Source: Bradyrhizobium lablabi (lineage in GTDB: Bacteria > Pseudomonadota > Alphaproteobacteria > Rhizobiales > Xanthobacteraceae). Taken from it: a DNA stretch of 64,000 nucleotides. The translations under genes and the position numbers were made by a program. Every line of letters begins with the position of its first letter. Within the stretch, counting starts at the first letter, position 1. Shown here in pieces: positions 36,439 to 45,137 of the stretch. The stretch is taken from the NCBI RefSeq assembly GCF_900141755.1, contig NZ_LT670844.1, positions 744,001 through 808,000 on the forward strand, given 5' to 3'. The notes beneath the pieces are model-generated. The model saw only the letters and a program-made list of their open reading frames with translations. It had not been told where the DNA came from and made no database searches.

Positions 36439-37695
36439 TCAGAGATAGCGGCTCGGCGAAAAGGCACTGACGTCGAAGGGTGGCGGCGTTCCGGTGATCA
36501 TGGCCGCGATCGCAGCCCCCGTTGCGGGGCCAGTGGTAAAACCGATGTGCTGGTTGCCGAACGCCAGCCACAGACCGGAATGCCGCGGCGCAGGCCCGAT
36601 CACGGGTAAGCTGTCCGGCAGCGTCGGCCGCGCTCCGCGCCAGGGTTCGCCGACGGCGTCACCGAATTCGACCACGCTGCGCGCGACCGCGACCACCTGA
36701 TCGAGCTGCGCGAACGACGACGGCGCGTCGCGGGCGGTCAGTTCGACGCCGGAGGTGACACGGATGCCCTGCTCCATCGGCGTCATGAGAAAACTGCCTT
36801 CGGCGTCATGGATCGGACGCTGCAATGAACGTGCCGGATTCGGCATGAACTCCCGATGGTAGCCGCGTTCAAAGGCCAGAGGCACACGATAGCCAAGCGG
36901 CCGCAACAGGTCCGCCGACCAGGGTCCCAGCGCGACCACGACATGGTGCGCCGATATCGCGCCGTCCGCGAGCACCGCGCGCCAGCGCTCGCCGTCAGGG
37001 GTGATCGCCTTGATGTCCGACTGCCGGACCTCGCCGCCTGAGGAAGCGAACATCTTCGCGTAGGCCTTGACCACGGCGCCGGGCGAGTCGACGGAGGCCG
37101 TCTGCGTGTGCAACAGGCCCACCTTGTAGAGGGGCACGATATTCGGCTCGAGCGCGGAAATCGCCTGGCGGTCGAGAACCTCGCTGGCGATGCCATATTC
37201 GGCCAGAAACGTCTGCTCTTCCTTCGCCGCAGCGAGGGCGTCGCTGCGCCACGCCTTCAGCCAACCGGTCTCGCGGATGCGCTGCGCCGCATCCGCCTTC
37301 ACGATCCATTCCCGATGCAGTTTGAGCGATTCGCCGATCAGCCCGTGCAGGGCGGTCGCCCGCGGTTTGACACGAGACGGTGCCGCATTGGCCAGGAAGC
37401 GGACGATCCAGTCGATATTCGCCATCGCCCAACCGGGATCCCAGCGCAGCGCCGCGTGCCGGTTGGTCAGGTAAGATGGCAGCGCGCTCCAGAGCGACGG
37501 CTTGTTGAGCGGCAAGATCGAGCCGCTACTGAGAATACCGGCGTTGCCATAGGAGGTTTCGCTGCCCGGCTCGCGACGATCGACGAGCACGACGGCCAAC
37601 CCCCGCTGCCGCGCGGCATAGGCCGCGGACACGCCGACAATGCCCGCGCCCAGGACAATGACATCCACTGTTTGATCTTTCACCCTGTCCACCAC
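36439..37695 (-). CDS. FAD-dependent D-amino-acid dehydrogenase-like oxidoreductase
   Basis: A 418-residue DAO-superfamily enzyme. The N-terminal FAD-binding motif V-I-V-L-G-A-G-I-V-G-V-S begins at about residue 12. The late segment G-N-Q-H-I-G-F-T-T-G-P is typical of DadA. It would oxidise a D-amino acid or a similar secondary amine to a keto acid and pass electrons to the respiratory chain. Which substrate is used is not clear, so I give no gene symbol. The start is a GTG at 37695, directly after the stop of the SDR gene. The permease follows 47 nt downstream. Confidence 0.9.
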   Translation of the reverse strand: MVDRVKDQTVDVIVLGAGIVGVSAAYAARQRGLAVVLVDRREPGSETSYGNAGILSSGSILPLNKPSLWSALPSYLTNRHAALRWDPGWAMANIDWIVRFLANAAPSRVKPRATALHGLIGESLKLHREWIVKADAAQRIRETGWLKAWRSDALAAAKEEQTFLAEYGIASEVLDRQAISALEPNIVPLYKVGLLHTQTASVDSPGAVVKAYAKMFASSGGEVRQSDIKAITPDGERWRAVLADGAISAHHVVVALGPWSADLLRPLGYRVPLAFERGYHREFMPNPARSLQRPIHDAEGSFLMTPMEQGIRVTSGVELTARDAPSSFAQLDQVVAVARSVVEFGDAVGEPWRGARPTLPDSLPVIGPAPRHSGLWLAFGNQHIGFTTGPATGAAIAAMITGTPPPFDVSAFSPSRYL

Positions 37696-38454
37696 CTACA
37701 TCAGTGTAAGGCCGCCATCGACCGGCAACACGGCTCCCGTCATATGTCCGGCCTCCGGCGACAACAGAAAGGCGACCACCGCCGCCACCTCATTGGGGTC
37801 AGCCAATCGCGCGAGCGGATTGGCCTTGGCGGCCAATTGCCAGCCCTGCTGGTCCAACGCGCCCATTCGCCCGGCATCCTTGCGCGTGTAGCCGGGCATG
37901 ACGACATTGGCGGTTGCGCCCGAGCTTGCGAGTTCGATCGCAAGACACTTGACCAGCGCCTCGAGCGCGGCCTTAGCCGCCGCTGAGGCCGGATAGGTCG
38001 CCTCGAGCGTGAAGCGATGGGCAACGAAACTAGAGATGGCGACGACGCGTCCCTGGGGTCCACGCGTCAGATCCGGCAGCGCTTCGGTCGCCAATTCGTG
38101 AAACGACATCGCCATGACGGCGAACGACCGCTTGAGCCCCGCGCGTGGCAATTGCGTGAAACTGCGGCGATCCGCAAACCCCGCGGCATGGACGATGGCG
38201 TCGATGCTGCCGAACGCGGTGCGCGTCGCGGCAACCAGCTCGGTTGCCGTCCCGGCATCGGCGAGGTCGCCGGTGTGGCAGGCGACCTTGGCGCCGGCAA
38301 GCTGACAGTCGCTCGCGACCGCCTTCAATCGCTCGAGCCCCGCGGCGTCGGCGCCTTGCCCATGCAACATCAGGCACTCATCTGGGCCGGCCAAGCGGCG
38401 CGCGACCGCCGCGCCGATCCCGATCCCCCCGCCGGTGATGATTGAAACGCGCAT
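37696..38454 (-). CDS. SDR-family oxidoreductase with atypical catalytic motif
   Basis: A 252-residue Rossmann-fold protein with T-G-G-G-I-G-I-G for NAD(P) binding, H-A-A-G and S-S-F. The catalytic Lys region reads Y-P-A-S-A-A-A-K-A-A-L. The Tyr is seven residues before the Lys, not four as in the usual Y-x3-K; Ser takes the Tyr position. The C-terminal D-G-G-L-T-L-M is normal. I chose the ATG at 38452-38454 because AAGGA lies upstream and it starts the domain. It is first in a probable operon with the DadA-like gene, whose GTG directly follows its TAG. Confidence 0.88.
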   Translation of the reverse strand: MRVSIITGGGIGIGAAVARRLAGPDECLMLHGQGADAAGLERLKAVASDCQLAGAKVACHTGDLADAGTATELVAATRTAFGSIDAIVHAAGFADRRSFTQLPRAGLKRSFAVMAMSFHELATEALPDLTRGPQGRVVAISSFVAHRFTLEATYPASAAAKAALEALVKCLAIELASSGATANVVMPGYTRKDAGRMGALDQQGWQLAAKANPLARLADPNEVAAVVAFLLSPEAGHMTGAVLPVDGGLTLM

Positions 38455-38715
38455 GGATCCTTGTTCTTGAACGGGTTTGCCCCGGCAAACTATAGGTCCC
38501 GCACGCGCGAATGCAAACCATCGCTGATGGCTTCGTGGGCCATTGCTTGGATGACCCCGGTGATTGCCCGACGGGTTGATCACGACTGCTGTTAGATGAC
38601 GGTCTTCGGCCATGTATAGAATAGGATCGGCCCCCACGTTCCGATCCTATTCTACGTGGCATTTTTGGAGGGCCGGCTTTCATCCCGAGCCCCGCCAACT
38701 CAAGGAGCAGACGGC

Positions 38716-39051
38716 ATGACCCAGATTTCTGCAAAGGGCGATGTGATCACCCTCATCAATGTGTTCACAGTCGAGCCGTCGAACCAGCGACGACTCGTTG
38801 CCCTTCTAACCGAAGCCACGGAGGTTTCGGTGCGTCAGGCACCGGGCTTTGTTTCGGCCAGCCTCCATCGCAGTACGGACGGCACAAAGGTCACGATGTA
38901 TGCACAGTGGCGCAGCATCGAAGCGTATCAGGCGATGCGTCAGGATCCCGCCCCACTGCCGTTTCTTCAGGAAGCGCTCACGATCGCCACGTTTGAACCT
39001 GGCGTATACCAAGTCGTGCGAACCTTCACGCCCGTCGGCGAGCCGCGCTGA
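38716..39051 (+). CDS. Antibiotic-biosynthesis-monooxygenase (ABM) domain protein
   Basis: A 111-residue dimeric ferredoxin-fold protein. Its pattern is V-F-T-V-E-P-S-N-Q-R-R-L-V-A-L-L-T-E-A, A-P-G-F-V-S-A-S-L-H-R-S and Y-A-Q-W-R-S-I-E-A-Y-Q-A-M, typical of ABM-domain proteins. Members are small monooxygenases or stress proteins. I chose the ATG at 38716 because AAGGAG lies just upstream; the earlier ATG at 38656 has none. It is followed by a convergent pseudogene. Confidence 0.9.
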   Translation: MTQISAKGDVITLINVFTVEPSNQRRLVALLTEATEVSVRQAPGFVSASLHRSTDGTKVTMYAQWRSIEAYQAMRQDPAPLPFLQEALTIATFEPGVYQVVRTFTPVGEPR

Positions 39052-39070
39052 AATCACCCCACGTACGGCG

Positions 39071-39370
39071 TCACGTCTCGGCTTTGGCGGCAGCGGCAGA
39101 GCTCCAGAGCGAACCAGGATTGGCACGGTCAGGATAAATCTCGAGAACCCGGTCATAGAGTTCGCGGGCGGCGTCATTCAACCGAATGAAGTCACGGATA
39201 TACTGGCGCGTCTCTTCGACATTTCGCGGACTATCATCGTTGCCGGGAATCTTATGTCCGGCAACGACTGCTAAAGGTTTCAGCGCGTCAATCCTGTCAA
39301 GCGCGGCAATCCATTGCAACCGGGTTTGCCTGTTCGATTCGTTGAGAAACGGGTGAATGCCGTTTAGCGC
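39071..39370 (-). pseudogene. C-terminal fragment of an MBL-fold hydrolase
   Basis: About 100 codons match the C-terminal part of a metallo-beta-lactamase-fold hydrolase (A-L-N-G-I-H-P-F-L, I-A-A-L-D-R-I-D-A-L-K-P, G-H-K-I-P-G). The N-terminal metal-binding H-x-H-x-D-H half is missing. The sequence begins abruptly in the middle of a carboxymuconolactone-decarboxylase-like fragment, in a different frame. The ORF has an ATG at 39397 but this is in the other fragment's DNA. It is a gene remnant, probably not functional. Confidence 0.75.
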
Positions 39371-39555
39371 GGTACGGGGGGTTAGTGTATTTCGCATTGC
39401 GCGGAGGCGCCGCTATTGCCTCGGCCCAGGCCTTCTGCTGCGGGGTGAGCTGGTCCGGTGCCAGCGGCGCGAAGCGGAACGGTGTCATCCGCCCGGCTTA
39501 CCGTGGGGCCCGTCATGACGAGCGCCAGGCAAAGCGCGATCGTCGAGCATTTCAT
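39366..39555 (-). pseudogene. N-terminal fragment of an exported carboxymuconolactone-decarboxylase-like protein
   Basis: The ATG at 39553-39555 follows GGGAG and starts a signal peptide (MKCSTIALCLALVMTGP). After S-R-A-D-D the frame runs off, but the domain continues in another frame as T-P-F-R-F-A-P-L-A-P-D-Q-L-T, Q-K-A-W-A and Y-T-N-P-P-Y-R-A. This is the N-terminal region of the family. So there is a frameshift near 39483-39490. The gene then ends at the junction near 39366-39370, where the MBL fragment begins. It is truncated and frameshifted. Confidence 0.75.
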
Positions 39556-39620
39556 CTGGTTTCTCCCTGCTAGAGCATGATGATTTTGAGTTGAATCGTC
39601 GCCTGCGCAAGTTCGATCAC

Positions 39621-39757
39621 CTCGCCCCGCTTGCGGGGAGAGGTCGGATCGCGCAGCGATCCGGGTGAGGGGGATTCTCCGCATACGTTGTGCTTCAGCA
39701 TTCGCGGAAACAGCCCCTCACCCCAACCCTCTCCCCGCAAGAGCGGGGCGAGGGAGA
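39621..39757. repeat. Long palindromic repeat, family F
   Basis: CTCGCCCCGCTTGCGGGGAG and CTCCCCGCAAGAGCGGGGCGAG form the outer arms, with ggatcgc-gcagc-gatcc and a gtgagggg/cccctcac pair inside. A related rhizobial intergenic element. It occupies the 327-bp gap between gor and the pseudogene, which otherwise holds no gene. Confidence 0.85.
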
Positions 39758-39882
39758 AGTCACCGCTGCGCCTCAACCTAAAGTCATCACGCTCTGGCCG
39801 CGGATTTTTTGTTTTGTTTTCCGCGAATCCTTCCAAGCTCAAAGCTTGGAAGACTTCAAGTCCGGGACGTTCGCGCGAAAGG

Positions 39883-41268
39883 CTACTCTGCGGCCTGCCG
39901 TACATGGCGCGCGGTGGGCGTGCGCATGGTCACGAGTTCTTCGGCGGCGGTTGGATGCAGCGCCATGGTGGCGTCGAAATCGGCCTTGGTCGCCCGCAGT
40001 TTGACCGCGATGCCGAGCAGCTGCACCATTTCGGCGGCGCCGTCGCCGACGATGTGGCAGCCGACGACGCGGTCGGAGATCCCGTCGACGACGAGCTTCA
40101 TCAGCATCCTGGTGTCGCGGCCCGACATCGTCGCCTTCATCGGCCTGAACGTCGCCTTGTAGATATCGACATGGCTGAATTGCGCGCGCGCCTGCGCTTC
40201 GGTCAGCCCGACCGTGCCGACCTCCGGCTGCGAGAACACCGCGGTCGGAATATTCTCGTGGTCGACCTCGACCGGGCGCTTGCCGAATACGGTGTCGGCG
40301 AAGGCGTGCCCCTCGCGGATCGCGACCGGCGTCAGGTTGGTGCGATGGGTGACGTCGCCGATCGCGTAGATATTCGGCACCGAGGTCTGCGAAAAGCCAT
40401 CGACCGCGATCCCGCCATTGTTCGGATTGATGGCGACGCCCGCCTTGTCGAGCCCGAGACCGCCGACATTGGGATGCCGTCCGATCGCGAACATCACCTG
40501 ATCGGACGAAATGCTGGAGCCGCCGGTCAAATGCGAGGTGAACTCCTTGCCGTGTCTGTCGACCTTGTTGACGACGCAGCGGGTGAGGATGTTGATGCCC
40601 GCTTTTTCCATCTCGGCGCGGACGTGGCTGCGCACATCCTCATCGAAGCCGCGCAAAATGTTTTCGCCGCGATAGACCAGCGTCACGTCGGAACCGAAAC
40701 CGGCAAAGATGCAGGCGAATTCCAGCGCGATATAGCCGCCGCCCTGGATCAGGATGCGCTTCGGCAATTCGCGCAGGTGAAAGACCTCGTTCGACGAGAT
40801 CACGTGCTCGATGCCCGGTATCGCCAGCCCGTGATTGGGGGCGCCGCCGGTCGCGATCAGCACATGTTTTGCCGTCACGGCCTCGCCGGTCGCAAGCCGA
40901 AGCGTATGCGCGTCCTCGAACACCGCGCGGGTCTTGACGATGCGTGCGCCGGATTTTTCGACATTGGTGGTATAGGCGGCTTCCAGCCGCGCGATTTCGC
41001 TGTCCTTGTTGGCGATCAAGGTCGGCCAGTCGAAACTCGCTTGAGGAATGGTCCAGCCGAAGCCGGCCGCATCCTCGATCTCCTGGTGGATGTGGGAGGC
41101 ATAGACCAGGAGCTTTTTCGGCACGCAGCCGCGGATCACGCAGGTGCCGCCCATCCGGTATTCTTCGGCGATCATGACGCGGGCGCCGTGACCGGCGGCG
41201 ATCCGGGCGGCGCGCACCCCGCCCGAACCGCCTCCGATGACAAACAGATCGACGTCGTACTCAGCCAT
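39883..41268 (-). CDS. gor: Glutathione-disulfide reductase
   Basis: A 461-residue FAD flavoprotein that reduces oxidised glutathione with NADPH. FAD motif G-G-G-S-G-G at 12-17; redox disulfide Cys43/Cys48 in G-T-C-V-I-R-G-C-V-P-K-K; catalytic His438/Glu443 in H-P-T-A-A-E-E, contributed to the other subunit of the dimer. The I-R in the disulfide loop (C-V-I-R-G-C) is typical of alphaproteobacterial and plant-like glutathione reductases. It is last in a probable rpiA-DUF2059-gor transcript; the 119-bp gap upstream holds a family-B repeat. Confidence 0.95.
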   Translation of the reverse strand: MAEYDVDLFVIGGGSGGVRAARIAAGHGARVMIAEEYRMGGTCVIRGCVPKKLLVYASHIHQEIEDAAGFGWTIPQASFDWPTLIANKDSEIARLEAAYTTNVEKSGARIVKTRAVFEDAHTLRLATGEAVTAKHVLIATGGAPNHGLAIPGIEHVISSNEVFHLRELPKRILIQGGGYIALEFACIFAGFGSDVTLVYRGENILRGFDEDVRSHVRAEMEKAGINILTRCVVNKVDRHGKEFTSHLTGGSSISSDQVMFAIGRHPNVGGLGLDKAGVAINPNNGGIAVDGFSQTSVPNIYAIGDVTHRTNLTPVAIREGHAFADTVFGKRPVEVDHENIPTAVFSQPEVGTVGLTEAQARAQFSHVDIYKATFRPMKATMSGRDTRMLMKLVVDGISDRVVGCHIVGDGAAEMVQLLGIAVKLRATKADFDATMALHPTAAEELVTMRTPTARHVRQAAE

Positions 41269-41294
41269 CTCTCATCCTGCCCGGATTCTTTTCT

Positions 41295-41380
41295 AACGCG
41301 TTTTCTACCGCAGATAAGTCTACGCAATCTGCGTGAACTTGATTGCTATGCGAACCGGCATCCACTTCGCTAGAAAACGC
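41295..41380. repeat. Dispersed palindromic repeat, family B, with a nested insertion
   Basis: Outer arms AACGCGTTTTCT and AGAAAACGC flank GCGAACCGGCATCCACTTCGC. An extra segment with its own hairpin (CGCAGAT...ATCTGCG, 41309-41333) is inserted in the left half. Compare 58971-59016, which has no insertion. Confidence 0.75.
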
Positions 41381-41387
41381 TTCGAAA

Positions 41388-41912
41388 TCAGATTTGCTTG
41401 CCTCGCTTGCGCATCTCGGCGCGGAATTCACCGTTGATGGTTTCGCCAAATTGCTGCGCCCACTGGTTCATATAGGACATGCTGAACTGAATTGCCCGTG
41501 GCTCCGCGGTGAGCAGTTTCTGACCGAGCGGCGACTTGTAGAACGTCACCAGGTCCTTCAATTCCTGCTCGGTAAATTCGTTGGCGTAAACCTTCGCCAT
41601 CCCCTCGCCGATTTCCTTCTCGCGGCCGGCGAGCTTCTGGGCGACGATCACGGCGACCTCATTGAGGTCCTTCTGATAGTTGAGGTTCGATTGCAGCAAC
41701 TGGTCCTTGGTCTGCTGGACCAGATTGGGAACGGCGTTCGCATACATGGCGCTGGCGTTTTTCATCGCCAGAATTTCCTTGGCGGCCGCGATAGCCGCCG
41801 GAGATGCGTCCTTGAGCGGCGGCGGCGTCGTTTGCGCCCCGGCCGGGACGACGGTCAGAGCCAGTCCGAAGGCAAGGCTTGCGGCCGACAGGATTCTCGA
41901 TAGACGCTTCAT
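41388..41912 (-). CDS. DUF2059 exported protein
   Basis: A 174-residue protein with a signal peptide (cleavage expected after A-G-A-Q near residue 27). The rest is helical and carries E-F-T-E-Q-E-L-K-D-L-V-T-F-Y-K-S-P-L-G-Q-K, the DUF2059 hallmark. It should be periplasmic; function unknown. AGGAGA precedes the ATG at 41910-41912. rpiA ends 25 nt upstream on the same strand, which suggests cotranscription. Confidence 0.9.
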   Translation of the reverse strand: MKRLSRILSAASLAFGLALTVVPAGAQTTPPPLKDASPAAIAAAKEILAMKNASAMYANAVPNLVQQTKDQLLQSNLNYQKDLNEVAVIVAQKLAGREKEIGEGMAKVYANEFTEQELKDLVTFYKSPLGQKLLTAEPRAIQFSMSYMNQWAQQFGETINGEFRAEMRKRGKQI

Positions 41913-41937
41913 TCCAAATTCTCCTGAAATTGCGGGG

Positions 41938-42630
41938 TTACCGCCGTTCAACAACGCGAATTCCGTCAGCCCCCGCCAGCACCGCCATGCCGGCGAGACC
42001 GATGAACAGCCCGTGCTCGACGACACCCGGGATTGCCGCCAGCAATCCCGCCAGGCGCGGAGCATCGATTATCCGTCCGAGATGGGCATCGACGATCCAG
42101 TGGCCGCCATCGGTGACAAAAACGTGGCCATCTTTGCCCTTTCGGAGCACCATTTGCCCTGAAACGCCGCTTTCCGCAAATGCCCTGGCGATGGCGCGCT
42201 GCGTCGCCTTTAGGCCGAACGGGACGACCTCCACGGGTAGCGGAAAGCGGCCGAGCGCTTCGACCCATTTAGAGTCATCGGCGATCACGATCATGCGATC
42301 GGAGGCGGTCGCGACGATCTTTTCCCGCAGCAACGCGCCGCCGCCGCCCTTGATGAGATTAAGCGCGGGGTCGATTTCGTCGGCGCCATCGACGGTCAGA
42401 TCGAGCCGGTCGATGTCGTCAAGCGTGGTCAGCCGAATGCCGCAGCGCAACGCATCGTCGCGGGTGGCCTCCGATGTCGGTACGCCGATGACGTCGAGCC
42501 CGGCGCGGACGCGCTCGCCGAGCAGTTCGACGAAATGTTTTGCGGTCGACCCGGTGCCGAGGCCAAGCTTCATGCCGTCGCGCACATGCTCCAGCGCGCG
42601 CGCCGCCGCCTGCCGTTTCAATTCATCCAT
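41938..42630 (-). CDS. rpiA: Ribose-5-phosphate isomerase A
   Basis: Interconverts ribose 5-phosphate and ribulose 5-phosphate in the pentose phosphate and Calvin pathways. The 230-residue protein has [14 protein letters not shown] and [10 protein letters not shown], where the Asp, Lys and Glu of the active site sit. I chose the ATG at 42628-42630 (MDELKRQAA); a TTG at 42642 would add four residues. First gene of a probable rpiA-DUF2059-gor operon. Confidence 0.95.
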   Translation of the reverse strand: MDELKRQAAARALEHVRDGMKLGLGTGSTAKHFVELLGERVRAGLDVIGVPTSEATRDDALRCGIRLTTLDDIDRLDLTVDGADEIDPALNLIKGGGGALLREKIVATASDRMIVIADDSKWVEALGRFPLPVEVVPFGLKATQRAIARAFAESGVSGQMVLRKGKDGHVFVTDGGHWIVDAHLGRIIDAPRLAGLLAAIPGVVEHGLFIGLAGMAVLAGADGIRVVERR

Positions 42631-42786
42631 GGTCAATTGCAAACGAAGCCCCGAAAGCTATTGGCAAAGAACTGCCGGCGATACCACCGCCGATCCGCCG
42701 GCCGGCGACATCAGGCGGAGCCTATCTAGCGTCGTTTTGGCCGCAGGAACAGCGCCATGCACCGCAAATGATACCTTTTGCGGGCA

Positions 42787-43623
42787 CTAAAGCCCCGCCG
42801 GCTTGTCCATCGCCGCCATGATGGCGGCGAACCGCTCCTCGACGTCCTCGCGCATTTCCGGATGGGTGAACACGTAAAGCTCGTCGCCGCGGATCGCGGC
42901 GAGAACGCGCGCGGCGACCTCCGAAGGGTCGAGCCCGGCCGCCAGGCGCGCGGCGATCTCGGCGAGCAGCCGGCCGGCGGGGCTCGCCGGGTCCGGCGGC
43001 TGCGTCGCGCCGTAGCGCTCGGGCCGGTTGCGGCCGCTCTCGCCGATCCGGGTGCGGACATAGCCCGGACAGAGCACGGTCACGCCGATGCCGTGTGGCT
43101 TGAGCTGCATCGCGAGCCCCTCCGACATCCCGACCACGGCGAACTTGCTCGCCACATAGGGGCTGAAGCCAAGCCCGCCATTCATCCCGGCCATCGAGGC
43201 GGTGTTGACGAAGTGGCCGCCCTCGCCATGGCCGCGGATATGCGGAAGGAAGGTCCTGATGCCGTAGAGGACGCCGAAAAGATTGACGTCGAGCACCCAT
43301 CGCCAATTGTCGAGTGAGATATTGTCGATGCCGCCGGCCGCCGCCACACCGGCATTGTTGCACACCACATGGACGTTTCCGAATGTATCGCAGGCCGCTT
43401 TCGCCGCGCGCTCGACGCTTGCGGGATCGCCGACGTCGCAAACGACGCCGTTGACGCCAGGCCCGACATTGTCCAGGCTTTTGACGGCGGCCGAGAGCGC
43501 ATGGGTCTCGATATCGGCGAGCATCACCTTCATGCCGGCTCCCGCAAAGGCCCGGCCGAGCGCGAACCCGATGCCGCTGGCGCCGCCTGTCACGAATGCT
43601 GTTTTGCCGGCGAATTCGCGCAT
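42787..43623 (-). CDS. SDR-family oxidoreductase
   Basis: A 278-residue SDR with T-G-G-A-S-G-I-G, N-N-A-G-V, N-T-A-S-M and Y-V-A-S-K, all typical. Asp after the second strand (A-D-I-E) suggests NAD preference. The extended C-terminus after C-P-G-Y-V-R-T contains a D-P-S-E-V-A-A-R-V-L helix. Substrate unknown. The start at 43621-43623 gives the usual domain beginning; the longer frame to 43788 overlaps the divergent gph gene. Confidence 0.88.
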   Translation of the reverse strand: MREFAGKTAFVTGGASGIGFALGRAFAGAGMKVMLADIETHALSAAVKSLDNVGPGVNGVVCDVGDPASVERAAKAACDTFGNVHVVCNNAGVAAAGGIDNISLDNWRWVLDVNLFGVLYGIRTFLPHIRGHGEGGHFVNTASMAGMNGGLGFSPYVASKFAVVGMSEGLAMQLKPHGIGVTVLCPGYVRTRIGESGRNRPERYGATQPPDPASPAGRLLAEIAARLAAGLDPSEVAARVLAAIRGDELYVFTHPEMREDVEERFAAIMAAMDKPAGL

Positions 43624-43708
43624 GATGATCCCCGCTCTCTTTTCCGAAAATAGGCCGGATGCCACATCCCTACTTGCATGATTGGGCGCGGACCGATAGC
43701 GATTTTCG

Positions 43709-44395
43709 ATGACCACCGCCCGCACTATCGTATTCGATCTCGACGGCACGCTCGTCGACACCGCGCCCGACCTGATCAGCGCGCTCAACTACATTCTCGA
43801 CCGGGAGGGTCTGCCCGCGGTCCCGCTGCATCTGGCCCGCAACATGATCGGCGCCGGCGCCCGCCGGCTGCTCGAACGCGGCCTGGAATTGGATGGCCGC
43901 TCGATAGGCCCCGAAGACATCGACCGGCTCACCAAGGATTTTATCGATTATTATGCCGCCCATATCGCCGACGCCTCGCGCCCGTTCGAGGGGCTCGAAG
44001 CGGCCCTCGATGATCTCAGCGCGCGCGGATATCGCTTTGCGGTTTGCACCAACAAGCTGGAATGGCTGTCGAAGCGATTGCTCGACCAGCTCGGATTGAG
44101 CGAGAGGTTTTCGGCGATTTGCGGCGCCGACACGTTTGGGGTCTCCAAGCCCGATCCGGCGATCCTGCAGCAGACGGTCGCGCGGGCGGGCGGCGTATTG
44201 TCGTCCGCGATCATGGTGGGGGATGCCGGCCCGGATGTCGGCGTCGCCCGCCGCGCCGGTATCCCCGTGATCGGCGTCGAATTTGGCTATACCGACGTTC
44301 CAATCGCCGACCTCAAGCCGGATCGGCTGATCGGCCATATGGCGGACCTGCCGGCAGCGGTCGAGAGCCTGATTTTGCATCGAAACGCCATCTAA
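43709..44395 (+). CDS. gph: Phosphoglycolate phosphatase
   Basis: A 228-residue HAD-superfamily phosphatase. Motif I D-L-D-G-T-L-V-D-T has nucleophile Asp10 and general acid Asp12. C-T-N-K is motif II, K-P-D-P is motif III and G-D-A-G-P-D-V is motif IV. P-D-L and the cap domain match Gph/CbbZ, which removes 2-phosphoglycolate arising from Rubisco oxygenation or DNA repair. Gph is the best of several related HAD specificities. Divergent from the SDR gene at 43623. Confidence 0.9.
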   Translation: MTTARTIVFDLDGTLVDTAPDLISALNYILDREGLPAVPLHLARNMIGAGARRLLERGLELDGRSIGPEDIDRLTKDFIDYYAAHIADASRPFEGLEAALDDLSARGYRFAVCTNKLEWLSKRLLDQLGLSERFSAICGADTFGVSKPDPAILQQTVARAGGVLSSAIMVGDAGPDVGVARRAGIPVIGVEFGYTDVPIADLKPDRLIGHMADLPAAVESLILHRNAI

Positions 44396-44549
44396 GACAT
44401 TGATTTATCGTCGATATTTTTTCTCGCCTATGCCGCCATTAACCATCAATTAACGACGCGGGCCCGCACGGTTGCACGGCTGTCCTGACGCTCCTATGGT
44501 CGAAAGCGGGGATTGTGGCTTTAAGCCGCAGTATATTGACGGATGGATC

Positions 44550-45035
44550 ATGCGTCGTGTCATCGCGATTGCCGTAGCGGGAGCTAGCCTGGCCGGCTGC
44601 TCCTCGTTTTCCTTGGATGCCTTCAAATCGACGCCGCCGACGGTGCAGATCCAGCTCGATTCCGTGCCGACCGGAGCCGATGCGCGGACCTCGCTGGGGC
44701 AGAGCTGCAAGACCCCCTGCTCCGTCGCGGTTGCCGCTCCCGACACCGGTTTCTCGGTCACCTACACGCTGAACAGGTTCCAGCCGGCGACGATTCCGGT
44801 GCAGGTGATCCGCAACCCCGGCGATTTCTCCTCGCCCGCCTCGACTACCTTCGATCCCAATCCGGTGGTCGCCGAGCTTCAGCCGGCCGGCCCGCCGCCC
44901 AAGGCCGCACGGAAAAGGATGCTGAAGCCGAAGAAGCCGAAAACGCCCAAGGGCACCGCCGCAGCGCCCGAGCCGGCGGGTTCGCCATTCCCCGACGCAT
45001 CGCAACCGCCCGCGCCCGCCACGCCGAGCCGTTGA
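44550..45035 (+). CDS. Putative lipoprotein
   Basis: A 161-residue protein with a lipobox L-A-G-C at residues 14-17 after a short basic N-terminus, so it should be lipidated and membrane-anchored. The middle has cysteines in Q-S-C-K-T-P-C, in a region that looks like a PEGA-type small beta domain (I-Q-L-D-S-V-P-T-G-A-D). The C-terminus is Pro/Lys/Ala-rich. I chose the ATG at 44550 because it places the lipobox correctly. No exact function. moaA begins 102 bp downstream. Confidence 0.8.
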   Translation: MRRVIAIAVAGASLAGCSSFSLDAFKSTPPTVQIQLDSVPTGADARTSLGQSCKTPCSVAVAAPDTGFSVTYTLNRFQPATIPVQVIRNPGDFSSPASTTFDPNPVVAELQPAGPPPKAARKRMLKPKKPKTPKGTAAAPEPAGSPFPDASQPPAPATPSR

Positions 45036-45137
45036 TCGCTCGCACCGCACCAGATCGAGCTTTGCGGATTGTACGCGGGTCGCATCGTGCATAGATTGTC
45101 ACAGTGGAACCAAAGCCGCAGTGACAAGGCGCATTGA

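Noticed and set aside
45036..45137. Molybdenum-cofactor riboswitch upstream of moaA
   Set aside because: The short leader has no recognisable conserved stem set; no support from sequence alone.
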